A DNA stretch of 55,726 nt from Parvimonas sp. (GCA_022770425.1 JALEHY010000052.1:1-55726); one strand, 5' to 3'. Positions 10,001 to 16,888 are shown, counted from the stretch's first letter. Made by a program: numbers and translations. The notes: a model not told the origin generated them from the sequence alone.

Positions 10001-10233
10001 TTACACAAGATGAAAACTTTGTAACATTTAGAACATCACACTTTTCAAAATATGCAATTGTCTACAAAACGGATGAAAAAATTAAAGGCGAATTTCGGAC
10101 AGACGATTCAGGTATAAAGACAGAAAGCAAATCAAACAGTAAGCTTGTACAAACAAAAATAGGAGTGAGTTCGATTTTTACAACCGCTTTATTTGGAGGA
10201 ATGGCTTTAGTGATAAATAAAAAAAGAAAGTAA
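4093..10233 (+). CDS. Giant cell-envelope subtilisin-like protease (S8 family, lactocepin/C5a-peptidase type)
   Basis: A 2046-residue secreted serine protease, probably processing host or growth-medium proteins at the cell surface. Residues 1-25 are a signal peptide and about 50-160 an I9-like propeptide. The catalytic triad is Asp198 (VAILDSGADF), His264 (MHGMHIAGTIA, where the usual HGTH reads HGMH) and Ser612 (GTSMATPH). The oxyanion Asn358 sits in SAGND. A PA insertion lies near residues 400-560. Downstream come an Fn3-like region, a SPNGD segment at 918-922 as in lactocepins, several beta-sandwich repeats, and a FIVAR-like helical stretch (about 1806-1875). The C-terminus has LVQTK at 2018-2022, a hydrophobic helix and KKRK, a non-canonical sorting signal. 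All catalytic residues are present, so it should be active. Single-gene unit. Confidence 0.93.
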   Translation: MKKKCKLFLVIFSVFCISFSRNVYTKDIAEPTENVLTNLKNQVGNLLDNDDGKHRFIVELYDDSFNIFENVLRQLSVKNQSSYIKKKAQNRLSKQEVAIEKIEKHLNDEKGSSNSDVEIKPVSRFKSIANGFVLEINYDTAKEIASLNFVKGVYYDAEISKPVNEIKPLMSSSASMIGAGTSERRTYSGEGRVVAILDSGADFNHPDMKITDVSKARWNKESVSEKINSLGLKGRYYSDKIPYAYNYAEKNDEIIDKNSKTAMHGMHIAGTIAANGKVKGIIPEAQLLIMKVFDNEKGTTNVSTYVEALDDAVALGADSVNISIGSLEQGVNNVPLIMKNAIENAKKSGVAVVISAGNDTHFSKRQGTNPLVENPDWGAIATPSVTENSMSVASVDNLKKFVAIGGTIKTKEKTFSFEVLEPGDKLKTKETAFKYGTEVEYVDVGYGIDDSDYKENGKSKVEGKIALILRGYDKSKKELENSNVWYYNSKIKKAQENGAIAVIIGNHLNNNDGLHGMIQMSQIENDTVPAWSISHFSYLKLKENENKKITLSKNVNSDYPTGGELSEFSSWGPTAYLSIKPEITAPGGQIYSTLNADFKNVESSYGYMSGTSMATPHVTAAYSAVYGELEKIGYKDVNKSWFVKNLLMSTAKPIRFLGNEELFYSPRGQGAGLLNIDDAVNKNFVYAVDNRSSSTFNQSKIEFKDLKNSNKLDFDINLNSISTDKVNTEYDVSVYLQTDDLDSEKKSVTLTPMSVLKFKNVKTVKLENGKANFKYSVDFSDEVSKLELSKKFPNGYFLDGYVIFKPKDKNFSEISLPFLAFKGDWETNPPIIEKFINDMDLANGEKPFWLKNSSDKDIIKSMVNIADKSKLHFTHFYSEKSDEFGKSEPVVLGYDFEATSQNRWDAEYIAKKIPNFISPNGDNNLDYLALRAVFLRPYTDLNISVKDGAGKIVFENNSSVREGSRTYSVPGKIDVKSQSVESWGWNGKDKNGITVQDGKYTVSVSTKIQDKSDAKAQVISKEVVVDTVSPKLTEIVDKEKEKYRTYRLSLKATDDNSKIKSVYMTYSYKNYNSINSDEIRTGVVSLDYNSATGVYEIPQSGKYFDYEPIENSEKIVIEDFAGNRGIYNFNDENLNNKVNVIRENKEDLQDIPNNNLKLVNLENHREYFDFDSLPNGNYEVKFVNNPNGYEYKFYVDDKQTNKISLNAEKQTAKLRIEFKKKNIENTGVVQVSVSNANLYTGSYKLFATKVGTEEKIYFDRVLSDVESAYELNLPEGKYKLDIEGTVDTMSFDGLGFVEVKSGQKIKKTLTFYTMTKENEVQIILDSGQKIDTVKELFGDDLRQNVSGYELLNPYKYFIIENLKTGEIFNDSYPVKQKFKNKVVEVGKVNLIEGQDGSFTAKIVIPMGNFKISFRGYDASKYDVFEDYMGNSLNSVTVSEKSKERGKISVNTIINGDFNNKPDVKYYLIDSAGHRLEDLEKVPFGKYKLYGQVNDNNWETEREYYEVSVATDEPKTEKNVNIDVRWFNKGADFKTQPTLNLKLSGNNGRIFDGLDVVFKNLETKKEITRKLDKLAFKDVFSIPYGKYQVEIKDLNKDYKYNITGNSSVTDNSSFEIKNLEEELTLEFIRTVKDNSVVFDNSLVINQKVKEEVVDDIISYSLENEKNKYESKNLKIQNVEAGEYTLRIKKNTTKYVALFDTIKVKIKAGENFTEVPLAKIAENIVFNNIGKVEKYGDIVAKYEAVYVKDDTNLVFKEGEFPAGVELTVNLKEVNSPYKLKHNESRKVILKGQDELKFEFVVEGVEEILNSLKNDIAKAEKIDLSLYTKDSADNLKKVISDSKELLKISDLDKEQIEKAIKNLEDAVRNLSKLSETQDDNIVTITDSDNLVSVTGKDLSKFELKVNVVENANVTSLLGKKFTLFDILFKDINTGKYVEISNGDYKVVLKKQHKKEVVNVYYVAEDGNLTSIDFTQDENFVTFRTSHFSKYAIVYKTDEKIKGEFRTDDSGIKTESKSNSKLVQTKIGVSSIFTTALFGGMALVINKKRK

Positions 10234-10239
10234 ATTTAA

Positions 10240-10269
10240 AAAACTCATAGATACAAATCTATGAGTTTT
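10240..10269. terminator. Bidirectional terminator between the subtilisin gene and trmB
   Basis: AAAACTCATAGAT (10240-10252) pairs exactly with ATCTATGAGTTTT (10257-10269). T-runs follow on both strands, so it serves the + strand protease gene and the converging trmB gene, whose stop codon is only 3 nt away. Confidence 0.92.
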
Positions 10270-10272
10270 TTG

Positions 10273-10908
10273 TTATTTTTTTCTTGCTATTAAAAATTTT
10301 ATGTTTATTCCTAAACTTTTAAATTTATTTTCGTATTCTGTTTCTATATTTTGAGGATACTCGAAATTTTCAAGGTCATAAGTTTTTAAAATAATGTCAA
10401 ATCCGTTTTCTTTAAAATAATCTAAACTTGCTTCAAAAAGTTCATCATCATCGGTTTTAAAGTGAATTTCTCCGTTTTCAATCAGTAATTTTGAGTATTT
10501 TTTTAAAAAATTAGGATGAGTTAATCTTCTTTTGTGATGTCTTTTTTTAGGCCATGGGTTACAAAAGTTAATGAAAATTTTTGAAATAGAATTTTCATCG
10601 AATATTTCGTTAATTTTTTCGATATTTGTAGGAATGGCACGAACATTAAAAAGCTCTAAATCTCGGATTTTTCTTGTTGCATAGACTATTGCATTTGTGT
10701 CTAAGTCCAATATACAGTAATTTATATTTTTATTTTTTTGAGCAATTTCACTTATGAATTTCCCTTTTCCACAACCCAATTCCAAATTTAACGGATTTTC
10801 GTTTTTAAATTCTTCATTCCATTTTTTATTGAGCTTTTCCGTATCAAATATTACAAGAGGATTTTCTTTCATCTCCGGAACTGCCCACCATTTTTTTCTA
10901 AGTCGCAT
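10273..10908 (-). CDS. trmB: tRNA (guanine-N7-)-methyltransferase
   Basis: Methylates G46 in the tRNA variable loop using S-adenosylmethionine. The 211 residues fit the family. The SAM-binding motif is LELGCGKGKF. The family hallmark PWPKKRHHKRRL follows INFCN. The C-terminal FKTDDDELFEASLDYF is also typical. This is one of the few - strand genes. Its ATG at 10908 follows AAAGGA, and it reads away from the choline enzyme gene. Confidence 0.95.
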   Translation of the reverse strand: MRLRKKWWAVPEMKENPLVIFDTEKLNKKWNEEFKNENPLNLELGCGKGKFISEIAQKNKNINYCILDLDTNAIVYATRKIRDLELFNVRAIPTNIEKINEIFDENSISKIFINFCNPWPKKRHHKRRLTHPNFLKKYSKLLIENGEIHFKTDDDELFEASLDYFKENGFDIILKTYDLENFEYPQNIETEYENKFKSLGINIKFLIARKK

Positions 10909-10932
10909 AATTTTTCCTTTCAGTTTGTTTTA

Positions 10933-10973
10933 AATACTTTAAGTATTATAATATTTGAAGAAGAAAAAATCAA
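10933..10973 (-). promoter_or_regulatory. trmB promoter with overlapping palindrome
   Basis: On the - strand, TTGATT (10973-10968), a 17-bp spacer and TATAAT (10950-10945). A perfect 15-bp palindrome, AATACTT-T-AAGTATT (10933-10947), overlaps the -10 box and start site and could be an operator. Confidence 0.7.
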
Positions 10974-10986
10974 GATTATTTAAGAA

Positions 10987-11015
10987 TTGAAGTTTTATAT
11001 GTTTTTTGATATAAT
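10987..11015 (+). promoter_or_regulatory. Promoter of the choline enzyme fusion gene
   Basis: TTGAAG (10987-10992), a 17-bp spacer and TATAAT (11010-11015). The -35 boxes of this promoter and the divergent trmB promoter are only 13 bp apart. Because these boxes lie inside the upstream in-frame extension, the true start must be the later ATG at 11044. Confidence 0.75.
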
Positions 11016-11043
11016 GTTCACATTGATTAAAAAGGAGTATTAT

Positions 11044-12789
11044 ATGAACATATGTGAACTTAATATTATCAAGGAGCTTTTTGAAAATTCATATACAAAT
11101 CAAAGAATTTTATCGAAAAACACCAAATATTCTTTGGGAGTTGTAAATAAATCTTTAAAAAATTTATTTGAATATGAATTTATATCAAAAAATAATTCTT
11201 TGACTTTAAAAGCAAAGTCCGAAATAGAAAAAAATCGTCCTAAAAATGCGATTATTTTAGCCGCAGGATTAGGATTTAGAATGGTTCCGATAAATTTTGA
11301 AACTCCAAAGGCGATGATTGAAGTTAAGGGAGAGATTTTAATTGAGAGGATAATAAGGCAGTTAAGAGAAGTTGGTGTTGAAAAAATTTATGTTTTAACG
11401 GGATATATGAAAGAAAAATTTGAATATTTAATTGACAAATTTAATGTAGAGCTTGTATATAATCGAGAGTATTTTGAAAAGAACAATATTTTCTCTTTAA
11501 AGTTGGTAGCGGATAAATTGGATAATTCGTATATTGTCCCATCTGATATATGGTGTAAAGATAATCCTTTTAGCAAAGTTGAAATGTATTCTTGGTATAT
11601 GGTAAGCGATAATTTGTCCAAAAAAAGTGAAGTAAGAGTAAACAGAAAAAACGAACTTGTTAGAGTCGGTTTTGATGATGCGGGAAATGATATGTTGGGA
11701 ATTTCTTATTTGCTCAGTAAAGATTGCGATTATGTAAGAGAAAAAATAAAAAATTTATGTAAATATGAAAAAAATAATTCACTTTTTTGGGAGAAAAGTC
11801 TTTTTAGTAACAAAAAGATGATTGTGCATTCAAAGTTAGTGAACTCTAAAGATGCAGTTGAAATAAATACCTATGAACAGCTAAGAGAACTTGATAATAA
11901 TTCCAATAATTTGGATACAAATCAGATAAAAATAATATCAAATACATTAAGTATTGATTCTTCAAAGATAAAAAACATTTCGGTTTTAAAAAAGGGAATG
12001 ACAAATCGTTCATTTTTGTTTGAGGTGGACCGTCAAAAATATATTATGCGAGTACCCGGTAACGGAACGAAAGAGCTGATAAACAGAAAAGAAGAACTTG
12101 ATGTTTACAGTAAAATTAAGGAAAAGGGCATAAGTGATGATATTATTTATATTAATGCCGAAAACGGATATAAGATTACAAAATATATTGACAATGCAAG
12201 ATGTTGTGATAAGGATAACAAAGACGACTTAAAACGTTGTATGAAATTTTTGAAAATTTTTCACGATATGAATTTGAAAGTGGAACACACTTTTGATATA
12301 TTTAAAAGCATAGATTTTTATGAAACTTTGCGAAACGGACAAAAGTCGGTCTATAAAGATTATGATTCGACAAAAGAAAAAGTAAAACTTCTTAAAAACT
12401 ATATCGAAAATTCAGAAAAAAGATTTTGTCTTTGTCATATAGATGCTAATTGTGATAATTTTTTATTTGATAAAAATGACAAAATTTATTTGATTGATTG
12501 GGAATATTCGGCAATGCAAGACCCTCATCTTGATATTGCGATGTTTTGTATATACAGTCTTTACGACAAAAAACAGATTGATGATTTGATAGATATATAT
12601 TTTGAAAATAACTGTAAAACAGAGGACAGGATAAAGATTTATGCTTATATTTCGGCTTGCGGATTGCTTTGGAGTAATTGGTGCGAATATAAATTTCAAC
12701 TTGGGATTGAATTTGGAGAGTACTCTGTAAAACAATACCACTACGCAAAGGAGTATTTTAATATAGTAAATTCTTACGGTGTACTTTAA
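11044..12789 (+). CDS. Fusion: winged helix + LicC-like nucleotidyltransferase + LicA-like choline kinase
   Basis: A 581-residue protein with three parts. Residues 1-62 look like a small winged helix-turn-helix (MarR-like). Residues about 67-290 are a sugar-nucleotide-type NTP transferase, with LAAGLGFRM around 72-80 followed by PKAM, as in LicC phosphocholine cytidylyltransferases. Residues about 300-581 are a choline/ethanolamine kinase fold, with the catalytic loop H465-x-D467-(x)4-N472 and DWEYS from D485. Together these would make CDP-choline from choline, CTP and ATP, for decorating surface glycans. The ATG at 11044 is chosen because AAGGAG (11032-11037) precedes it and a promoter overlaps the upstream extension. 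I see no licD or licB next to it. Substrate is inferred; aminoethanol or another amino alcohol is possible. Confidence 0.8.
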   Translation: MNICELNIIKELFENSYTNQRILSKNTKYSLGVVNKSLKNLFEYEFISKNNSLTLKAKSEIEKNRPKNAIILAAGLGFRMVPINFETPKAMIEVKGEILIERIIRQLREVGVEKIYVLTGYMKEKFEYLIDKFNVELVYNREYFEKNNIFSLKLVADKLDNSYIVPSDIWCKDNPFSKVEMYSWYMVSDNLSKKSEVRVNRKNELVRVGFDDAGNDMLGISYLLSKDCDYVREKIKNLCKYEKNNSLFWEKSLFSNKKMIVHSKLVNSKDAVEINTYEQLRELDNNSNNLDTNQIKIISNTLSIDSSKIKNISVLKKGMTNRSFLFEVDRQKYIMRVPGNGTKELINRKEELDVYSKIKEKGISDDIIYINAENGYKITKYIDNARCCDKDNKDDLKRCMKFLKIFHDMNLKVEHTFDIFKSIDFYETLRNGQKSVYKDYDSTKEKVKLLKNYIENSEKRFCLCHIDANCDNFLFDKNDKIYLIDWEYSAMQDPHLDIAMFCIYSLYDKKQIDDLIDIYFENNCKTEDRIKIYAYISACGLLWSNWCEYKFQLGIEFGEYSVKQYHYAKEYFNIVNSYGVL

Positions 12790-12866
12790 AAATTTTTAGT
12801 TGGACGGTTTGTTATAATTTTCTTCACTTTAAGTTTAAAATGTGATATCTTATTTATGATCTGATA

Positions 12867-12895
12867 TTGCATTTTTTTAATTTATGTTATAGAAT
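12867..12895 (+). promoter_or_regulatory. prfB operon promoter
   Basis: TTGCAT (12867-12872), a 17-bp spacer and TAGAAT (12890-12895), about 27 bp before the prfB start. Confidence 0.6.
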
Positions 12896-12921
12896 AAGTT
12901 AATATATTTTTTGGAGGACTG

Positions 12922-14032
12922 ATGGAAAATTTAAGTACAGTTATTGAAAGACTTAATTCCTTGAGGTCGAATTTGTTAGAGATTGGTGATTCACTTTGAC
13001 ATTTGCGAACTTGAGAAAAATTATAAGGAATTAGAGAAAGATACCTTAAAAGAAAATTTTTGGAATGATACGAAATCAGCGAATGAAATTTTTGCAAAGA
13101 TGAAAAATTTAAAACAAAAGTTGGATAAATTTAATAGTTTGGATAAAAAAATTATTGAAATCAAAGAATTTTTAGAGATTTTATCCGATGAAGAATTTAT
13201 GGACTATGAAAGAGAATGTTTGAAAAACATTCATAATATAGAAAAAGAATATTTTTCTTTAAAACTTGATGCACTTATGATTGGAGAGTATGATTACAAT
13301 AATGCCATACTCGAAATACACGCAGGTGCCGGAGGAACGGAAGCTCAAGATTGGACTGAAATGTTACAAAGATTGTATACTCGTTGGATTAACAATAAAG
13401 GGTTTAAATTTAGCATTTTGGATTATAATTCCGATACTGAAGGTGGGATAAAGTCCGTTACGTTAAAAGTCTTTGGAGAAAATGCTTACGGTTTTTTAAA
13501 AGGTGAAAAGGGTGTTCACAGACTTGTCAGAATTTCTCCTTTTGATTCGTCAAATAAAAGACATACAAGTTTTGCGAGTGTTGATGTTTTTCCGGAGATT
13601 GAAGAGATTACAGATGTTGAATTAAATTTGAAAGATTTACGTATTGATACATTCAGAGCGGGAGGCGCCGGCGGTCAACACGTAAATAAAACGGATTCTG
13701 CAGTTCGTATAACTCATATTCCAACAGGACTTACGGTTTCGTGTCAATCGGAAAGAAGTCAGATTATGAATAAGGATACTGCAATGAGGCAACTTGTTGC
13801 AAAACTTTTAATTATAAAGCAAGAAGAAAACAGAGAAAAGATAGATGATATTCAAGGAAAATATTCACAAATAGCTTGGGGTTCTCAAATTAGGTCTTAT
13901 GTTTTTCAACCCTATACTTTGGTTAAGGATCATAGGACAGGTTATGAAACTTCAAATGTAGAATCGGTTATAAACGGTAATATTGATGAATTTATAACTC
14001 AATATTTGTGTGAGTCAGTGAAAAAGAAGTAG
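12922..14032 (+). CDS. prfB: Peptide chain release factor 2, programmed +1 frameshift
   Basis: Terminates translation at UGA and UAA. The gene is read in two frames. Frame one starts at ATG 12922 (GGAGG at 12913-12917) and runs 25 codons to CTT TGA C at 12994-13000. The ribosome shifts +1 there, reads GAC, and continues to the TAG ending at 14032, for 369 residues. The SPF codon-recognition tripeptide is in RISPFDSSNKRHTSF and the catalytic GGQ in AGGAGGQHVNK. GGTGAT three bases before CTT can pair with the 16S tail. The mechanism is the classic RF2 autoregulation: scarce RF2 slows decoding of the UGA and favours the shift. First gene of a seven-gene operon. Confidence 0.96.
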
Positions 14033-14040
14033 GTGATTTT

Positions 14041-14136
14041 ATGAAAAGAGAAAAAGTTACAAGAATTGTTGCTTTTGTTTTGGCTATTCTTATGGTAATA
14101 GGTATTATACCGTCTGTAATAGGAATGTTTATGTAA
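14041..14136 (+). CDS. 31-residue single-pass membrane peptide
   Basis: ATG at 14041 follows TAGGTGA. The peptide begins MKREKVTRIVAF and ends GIIPSVIGMFM: a short basic head and one hydrophobic helix of about 20 residues. Its TAA overlaps the recX start (TAATG), so the two are translationally coupled. In size and layout it resembles the tiny DUF4044/Prli42-type membrane proteins of Firmicutes, which anchor the stressosome in Listeria. That resemblance is a guess from shape and I cannot confirm homology. Confidence 0.65.
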   Translation: MKREKVTRIVAFVLAILMVIGIIPSVIGMFM

Positions 14137-14753
14137 TGAAAGTTGTAAGGATAGAGTATGATAAAAAGAGGTCGGTTTTTGAAATAGAGGTAGAGGACGG
14201 AAAAAATTTTGTTTTAAATTATAATTCTTTTGAGAAGTATAAGATCTCTTTAGATTCTGAGCTTTCGGAAACCGAAATTTTACAAATAGAAACACAATCC
14301 GATATAGAAAGAGCGAAAGAAAAAGCTTTAAATTACATTGCAGGTAAATTAAAAACAAAAAATGAAGTCAAATCAAAACTTGTACAATGTGGATTTAACC
14401 AAGATATATCGGACGAAGTTGTTTTTATTTTAGAAAATGAAAACTTTTTAAATGACAGACTTTATGCACAGCTTTTTATAGATGACAAAATTAAAATTAA
14501 CGGATACGGTAAAAATAAAATTAAGTCTTTATTGATTCAGCGAGGAGTTTCAAGTTTTGTTTTTCAGGATTTGTTGGATAATTTAGATTTTGATGATGAA
14601 TTTGAAAATGCTTTGAAATTGGGTATAAAAAAGTTGAAACTTCTGAAAAATGAAGATAATTTATTTAAGAAAAAACAAAAATTGATAAATTATTTAGCGT
14701 ACAGAGGTTTCGGTTTTGAAATTATAAACCGTGTTTTAGAGGAAATACTATGA
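14136..14753 (+). CDS. recX: Regulatory protein RecX
   Basis: Modulates RecA filaments in recombination and the SOS response. At 205 residues it fits the Firmicute RecX family: an N-terminal extension of about 65 residues, then three-helix RecX repeats. Recognisable parts are ALNYIAGKLKTKNEVKSKLVQCGF, then FLNDRLYAQLFIDDKI, and GYGKNKIKSLLIQRGV. It starts at the ATG embedded in the preceding stop (TAATG) and ends overlapping the next ATG, so expression is coupled on both sides. Confidence 0.88.
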   Translation: MKVVRIEYDKKRSVFEIEVEDGKNFVLNYNSFEKYKISLDSELSETEILQIETQSDIERAKEKALNYIAGKLKTKNEVKSKLVQCGFNQDISDEVVFILENENFLNDRLYAQLFIDDKIKINGYGKNKIKSLLIQRGVSSFVFQDLLDNLDFDDEFENALKLGIKKLKLLKNEDNLFKKKQKLINYLAYRGFGFEIINRVLEEIL

Positions 14754-15040
14754 CTTTTGTATATATCTTAAAATGTGCTGACGACACACTTTATACAGGC
14801 TATACTACAGACTTGAAAAAAAGACTGAAAACTCATAACAGTAAACTCGGTGCAAAATATACAAGAGGAAGAACACCTGTTAAGTTAGTTTATTTTGAAC
14901 TTTGCGAAACAAAGTCGGAAGCTTTAAAACGTGAAAAGAAAATAAAAAAATTAAAGAAAAGTGAAAAAGAAAATATGATACAAAATTTTGATACAAAAAA
15001 TCTTTTTAAGTATGTGGAAGGTGATGTAAATGGTTATTAA
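14750..15040 (+). CDS. GIY-YIG domain protein (UPF0213/YhbQ-like)
   Basis: A 96-residue stand-alone GIY-YIG endonuclease-fold protein. The motif is FVYILKCADDTLYTGYT (YIL...YTG), followed by the conserved R in LKKRLKTHN and LGAKYTRGRTPVKLVYFE. The family includes YhbQ and the N-terminal domain of UvrC, and members act on DNA. The start overlaps the recX stop (ATGA). The role in this operon is unknown, though recX and a PC4-like protein nearby suggest DNA maintenance. Confidence 0.9.
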   Translation: MTFVYILKCADDTLYTGYTTDLKKRLKTHNSKLGAKYTRGRTPVKLVYFELCETKSEALKREKKIKKLKKSEKENMIQNFDTKNLFKYVEGDVNGY

Positions 15041-15854
15041 CGAAAATTTAATAGAAAAATATAACAATCTTAAAGAAAATTTGGCAGACCTTTTACTTTT
15101 AAGAGAAAATATCATCTCAATAAGAGATGATTTGTTGTTGGATGATCAGTATAAGGTTAAACTTTTGTATAAAAAAAATATCGAAAATTTGATAGTGATT
15201 CAAAAAAATTTAGAAAGAGATATTATAAATCTTTTAAGAGCGGGAGAGATTTTAAAACATCTTGAATTTTCAGGCAACTTTGTGAATTTGACACAAGTTT
15301 TTAATGCTTTAAGAGATGAAAAATTTGTAAGTGATGAATTTTCTGAAAGTAAGAATATCAATTTTGTTATGGACAAGTACTTTTCGGACTTAGATGATTA
15401 TGAAGACTCCAAATCGGACAAAGTATTTAAAGAAATAGCAAAAGAAATATATACTCAAGTTAATTTTGACGAAAATTTTTCACAAAAAGATTTGTGGAAA
15501 GAAACTTTGAAGGCTAAGTCTGATAATAATCAAAAAAGTTTAAAAAATATATTAAATACGATAAATTCAAAAAATAAAAAAGAAAACTTTGACTTGGATT
15601 TTCTTTGTTCGGATATTGCTAAAATTGAAGAAAGTTTACGCCTTGTAAATAAGGAGATAACCGAAATAACTAAAGTTTGTAAAGAAAATTTTGATGATGA
15701 CAAGTTAGAAGAAATAAGTTATATTTTAAAGAATATTGAAGAAAAACAAAAGGAACTGAAGCGTTCGATAAGTACTCTTTCTGTTATGAAAAAAAGTATG
15801 ATTGACGGATTTTTGGGAATGCTTCCCGCAAATAGAAATAATATATTAAATTAG
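15030..15854 (+). CDS. Uncharacterised helical/coiled-coil protein
   Basis: A 274-residue soluble, acidic, mostly helical protein that I do not recognise. It has no signal peptide, membrane helix or Cys pair. Heptad-like stretches lie at about residues 3-70 and 195-265. The C-terminus (SMIDGFLGMLPANRNNIL) is less charged. ATG at 15030 follows GGAAGGTGA and overlaps the previous gene by 11 nt. A 9-nt gap with AGGAGG leads to the next gene, so it is a true operon member. A role connected with the J-domain protein two genes on is possible but only inferred from position. Confidence 0.75.
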   Translation: MVINENLIEKYNNLKENLADLLLLRENIISIRDDLLLDDQYKVKLLYKKNIENLIVIQKNLERDIINLLRAGEILKHLEFSGNFVNLTQVFNALRDEKFVSDEFSESKNINFVMDKYFSDLDDYEDSKSDKVFKEIAKEIYTQVNFDENFSQKDLWKETLKAKSDNNQKSLKNILNTINSKNKKENFDLDFLCSDIAKIEESLRLVNKEITEITKVCKENFDDDKLEEISYILKNIEEKQKELKRSISTLSVMKKSMIDGFLGMLPANRNNILN

Positions 15855-15863
15855 GAGGATTTT

Positions 15864-16085
15864 ATGGAGTTAAAATATGATATTGTTGAAGAATTGGGAG
15901 TTTTATCAGAAAATGAAAAAGGTTGGAGAAAAGAATTGAATTTAGTAAGTTGGAATGAAAGAGATGCAAAATACGATATCAGAGACTGGAACCCTACACA
16001 TGAAAGAATGTCAAAGGGAATAACTCTTACAAATGATGAAGCTAAGGCTTTATATGAACTTTTGAAAGAAGAATTCGGAGAATAA
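15864..16085 (+). CDS. YdbC-like PC4-fold single-strand nucleic-acid-binding protein
   Basis: 73 residues closely matching the bacterial YdbC family, a homodimeric relative of the eukaryotic coactivator PC4 that binds single-stranded DNA. The family pattern is visible in VEELGVLSENEKGWRKELN followed by LVSWN, then YDIRDWNPTHERMSKGITL. Full length for the family. AGGAGGA (15853-15859) precedes the ATG. Confidence 0.9.
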   Translation: MELKYDIVEELGVLSENEKGWRKELNLVSWNERDAKYDIRDWNPTHERMSKGITLTNDEAKALYELLKEEFGE

Positions 16086-16086
16086 T

Positions 16087-16887
16087 GTGAAAAGATTTTT
16101 TGGAAAATTTATTTTAGGATTATCCAAATTTTTAGACAAATTTTTGGGACTTTTGATTAAAGGACTTTCGTATATCGTGGAGGTTTTGAGCAGTATTTCT
16201 GTTTTGCTTATATTGCTTGGAGTCGCTATGTTGTTTTTAGGTTCGTTTTTGATACCTATTATTTTAGTCGGTTTGATTTTGAGTCCGGTTTTTTGGATAA
16301 TTGTAATTGTATTTTTTATAGTTCCGTTTTTGGGAAGAAAATTTATTTCTTGGCTTAAGTATATAAATTATATGGTTTGCGAGTATTTAAATGACTATGG
16401 AAATTATCTTCTCGGTAATATCGGAGAATATTCAAACTTTAAAGAATATTCAAATAAATATTACAGAAAACAACAAGAGCAGCGCCAACGTGAAAGAGAA
16501 GAAAGACAAAGAAGAGAAAGAGAAGAATGGGAACAAAGATTTTCAAGCTGGAATGAGTTTTTTACTTCCGGACAGTCGGGATTTTATCAAAATTATCAAA
16601 ATCAAGGTTATTACCAAAATTATGGTCAAAATAATTTCGGAGGCTATTCCGACCCGTATACGGATTTTAAAAATAAATTTGAAAGTTGTTGCAAAGAGTT
16701 GGAATTTGAAAGTTATGATATAGATTTCTATCAAGTAAAACTACAATACAGAAAACTTGCTAAAAAATATCATCCGGATTTAAACAGAGATACTGATACG
16801 ACGGAAAAATTTCAAAAAATAAATTCCGCATTTGAATTTTTAACCGAAGAAAATATAAGAAGATACAAAGAAATAAGTAAAAGATAA
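16087..16887 (+). CDS. Membrane-anchored J-domain protein with Q/N/Y-rich linker
   Basis: A 266-residue type III J protein. Residues about 33-83 hold two hydrophobic segments. An Arg/Glu-rich helix at about 125-155 and a Tyr/Gln/Asn/Gly-rich tract (FYQNYQNQGYYQNYG region, about 160-195) follow. The J domain is at the C-terminus with HPD at 229-231 (KLAKKYHPDLNRD), so it should stimulate DnaK at the membrane. The start is GTG at 16087 with GGAG 6 nt upstream; the ATG two bases earlier runs straight into TGA. Last gene of the prfB operon. Client proteins are unknown. Confidence 0.85.
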   Translation: MKRFFGKFILGLSKFLDKFLGLLIKGLSYIVEVLSSISVLLILLGVAMLFLGSFLIPIILVGLILSPVFWIIVIVFFIVPFLGRKFISWLKYINYMVCEYLNDYGNYLLGNIGEYSNFKEYSNKYYRKQQEQRQREREERQRREREEWEQRFSSWNEFFTSGQSGFYQNYQNQGYYQNYGQNNFGGYSDPYTDFKNKFESCCKELEFESYDIDFYQVKLQYRKLAKKYHPDLNRDTDTTEKFQKINSAFEFLTEENIRRYKEISKR

Positions 16888-16888
16888 T

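Noticed and set aside
10987..11043. TTG at 10987 as the start of the choline enzyme
   Set aside because: The -35 and -10 boxes lie on these bases, and AAGGAG precedes the ATG at 11044.
12983..14032. prfB read as a shortened gene from TTG at 12983, or as a frameshifted pseudogene
   Set aside because: The upstream 25-codon frame, its ribosome site and the CTTTGAC site match programmed RF2 frameshifting, so the gene is intact.
16391..16723. 110-codon + strand frame inside the J-domain gene
   Set aside because: Out-of-frame shadow of the J protein, without a ribosome site; the J-domain frame has clear homology.
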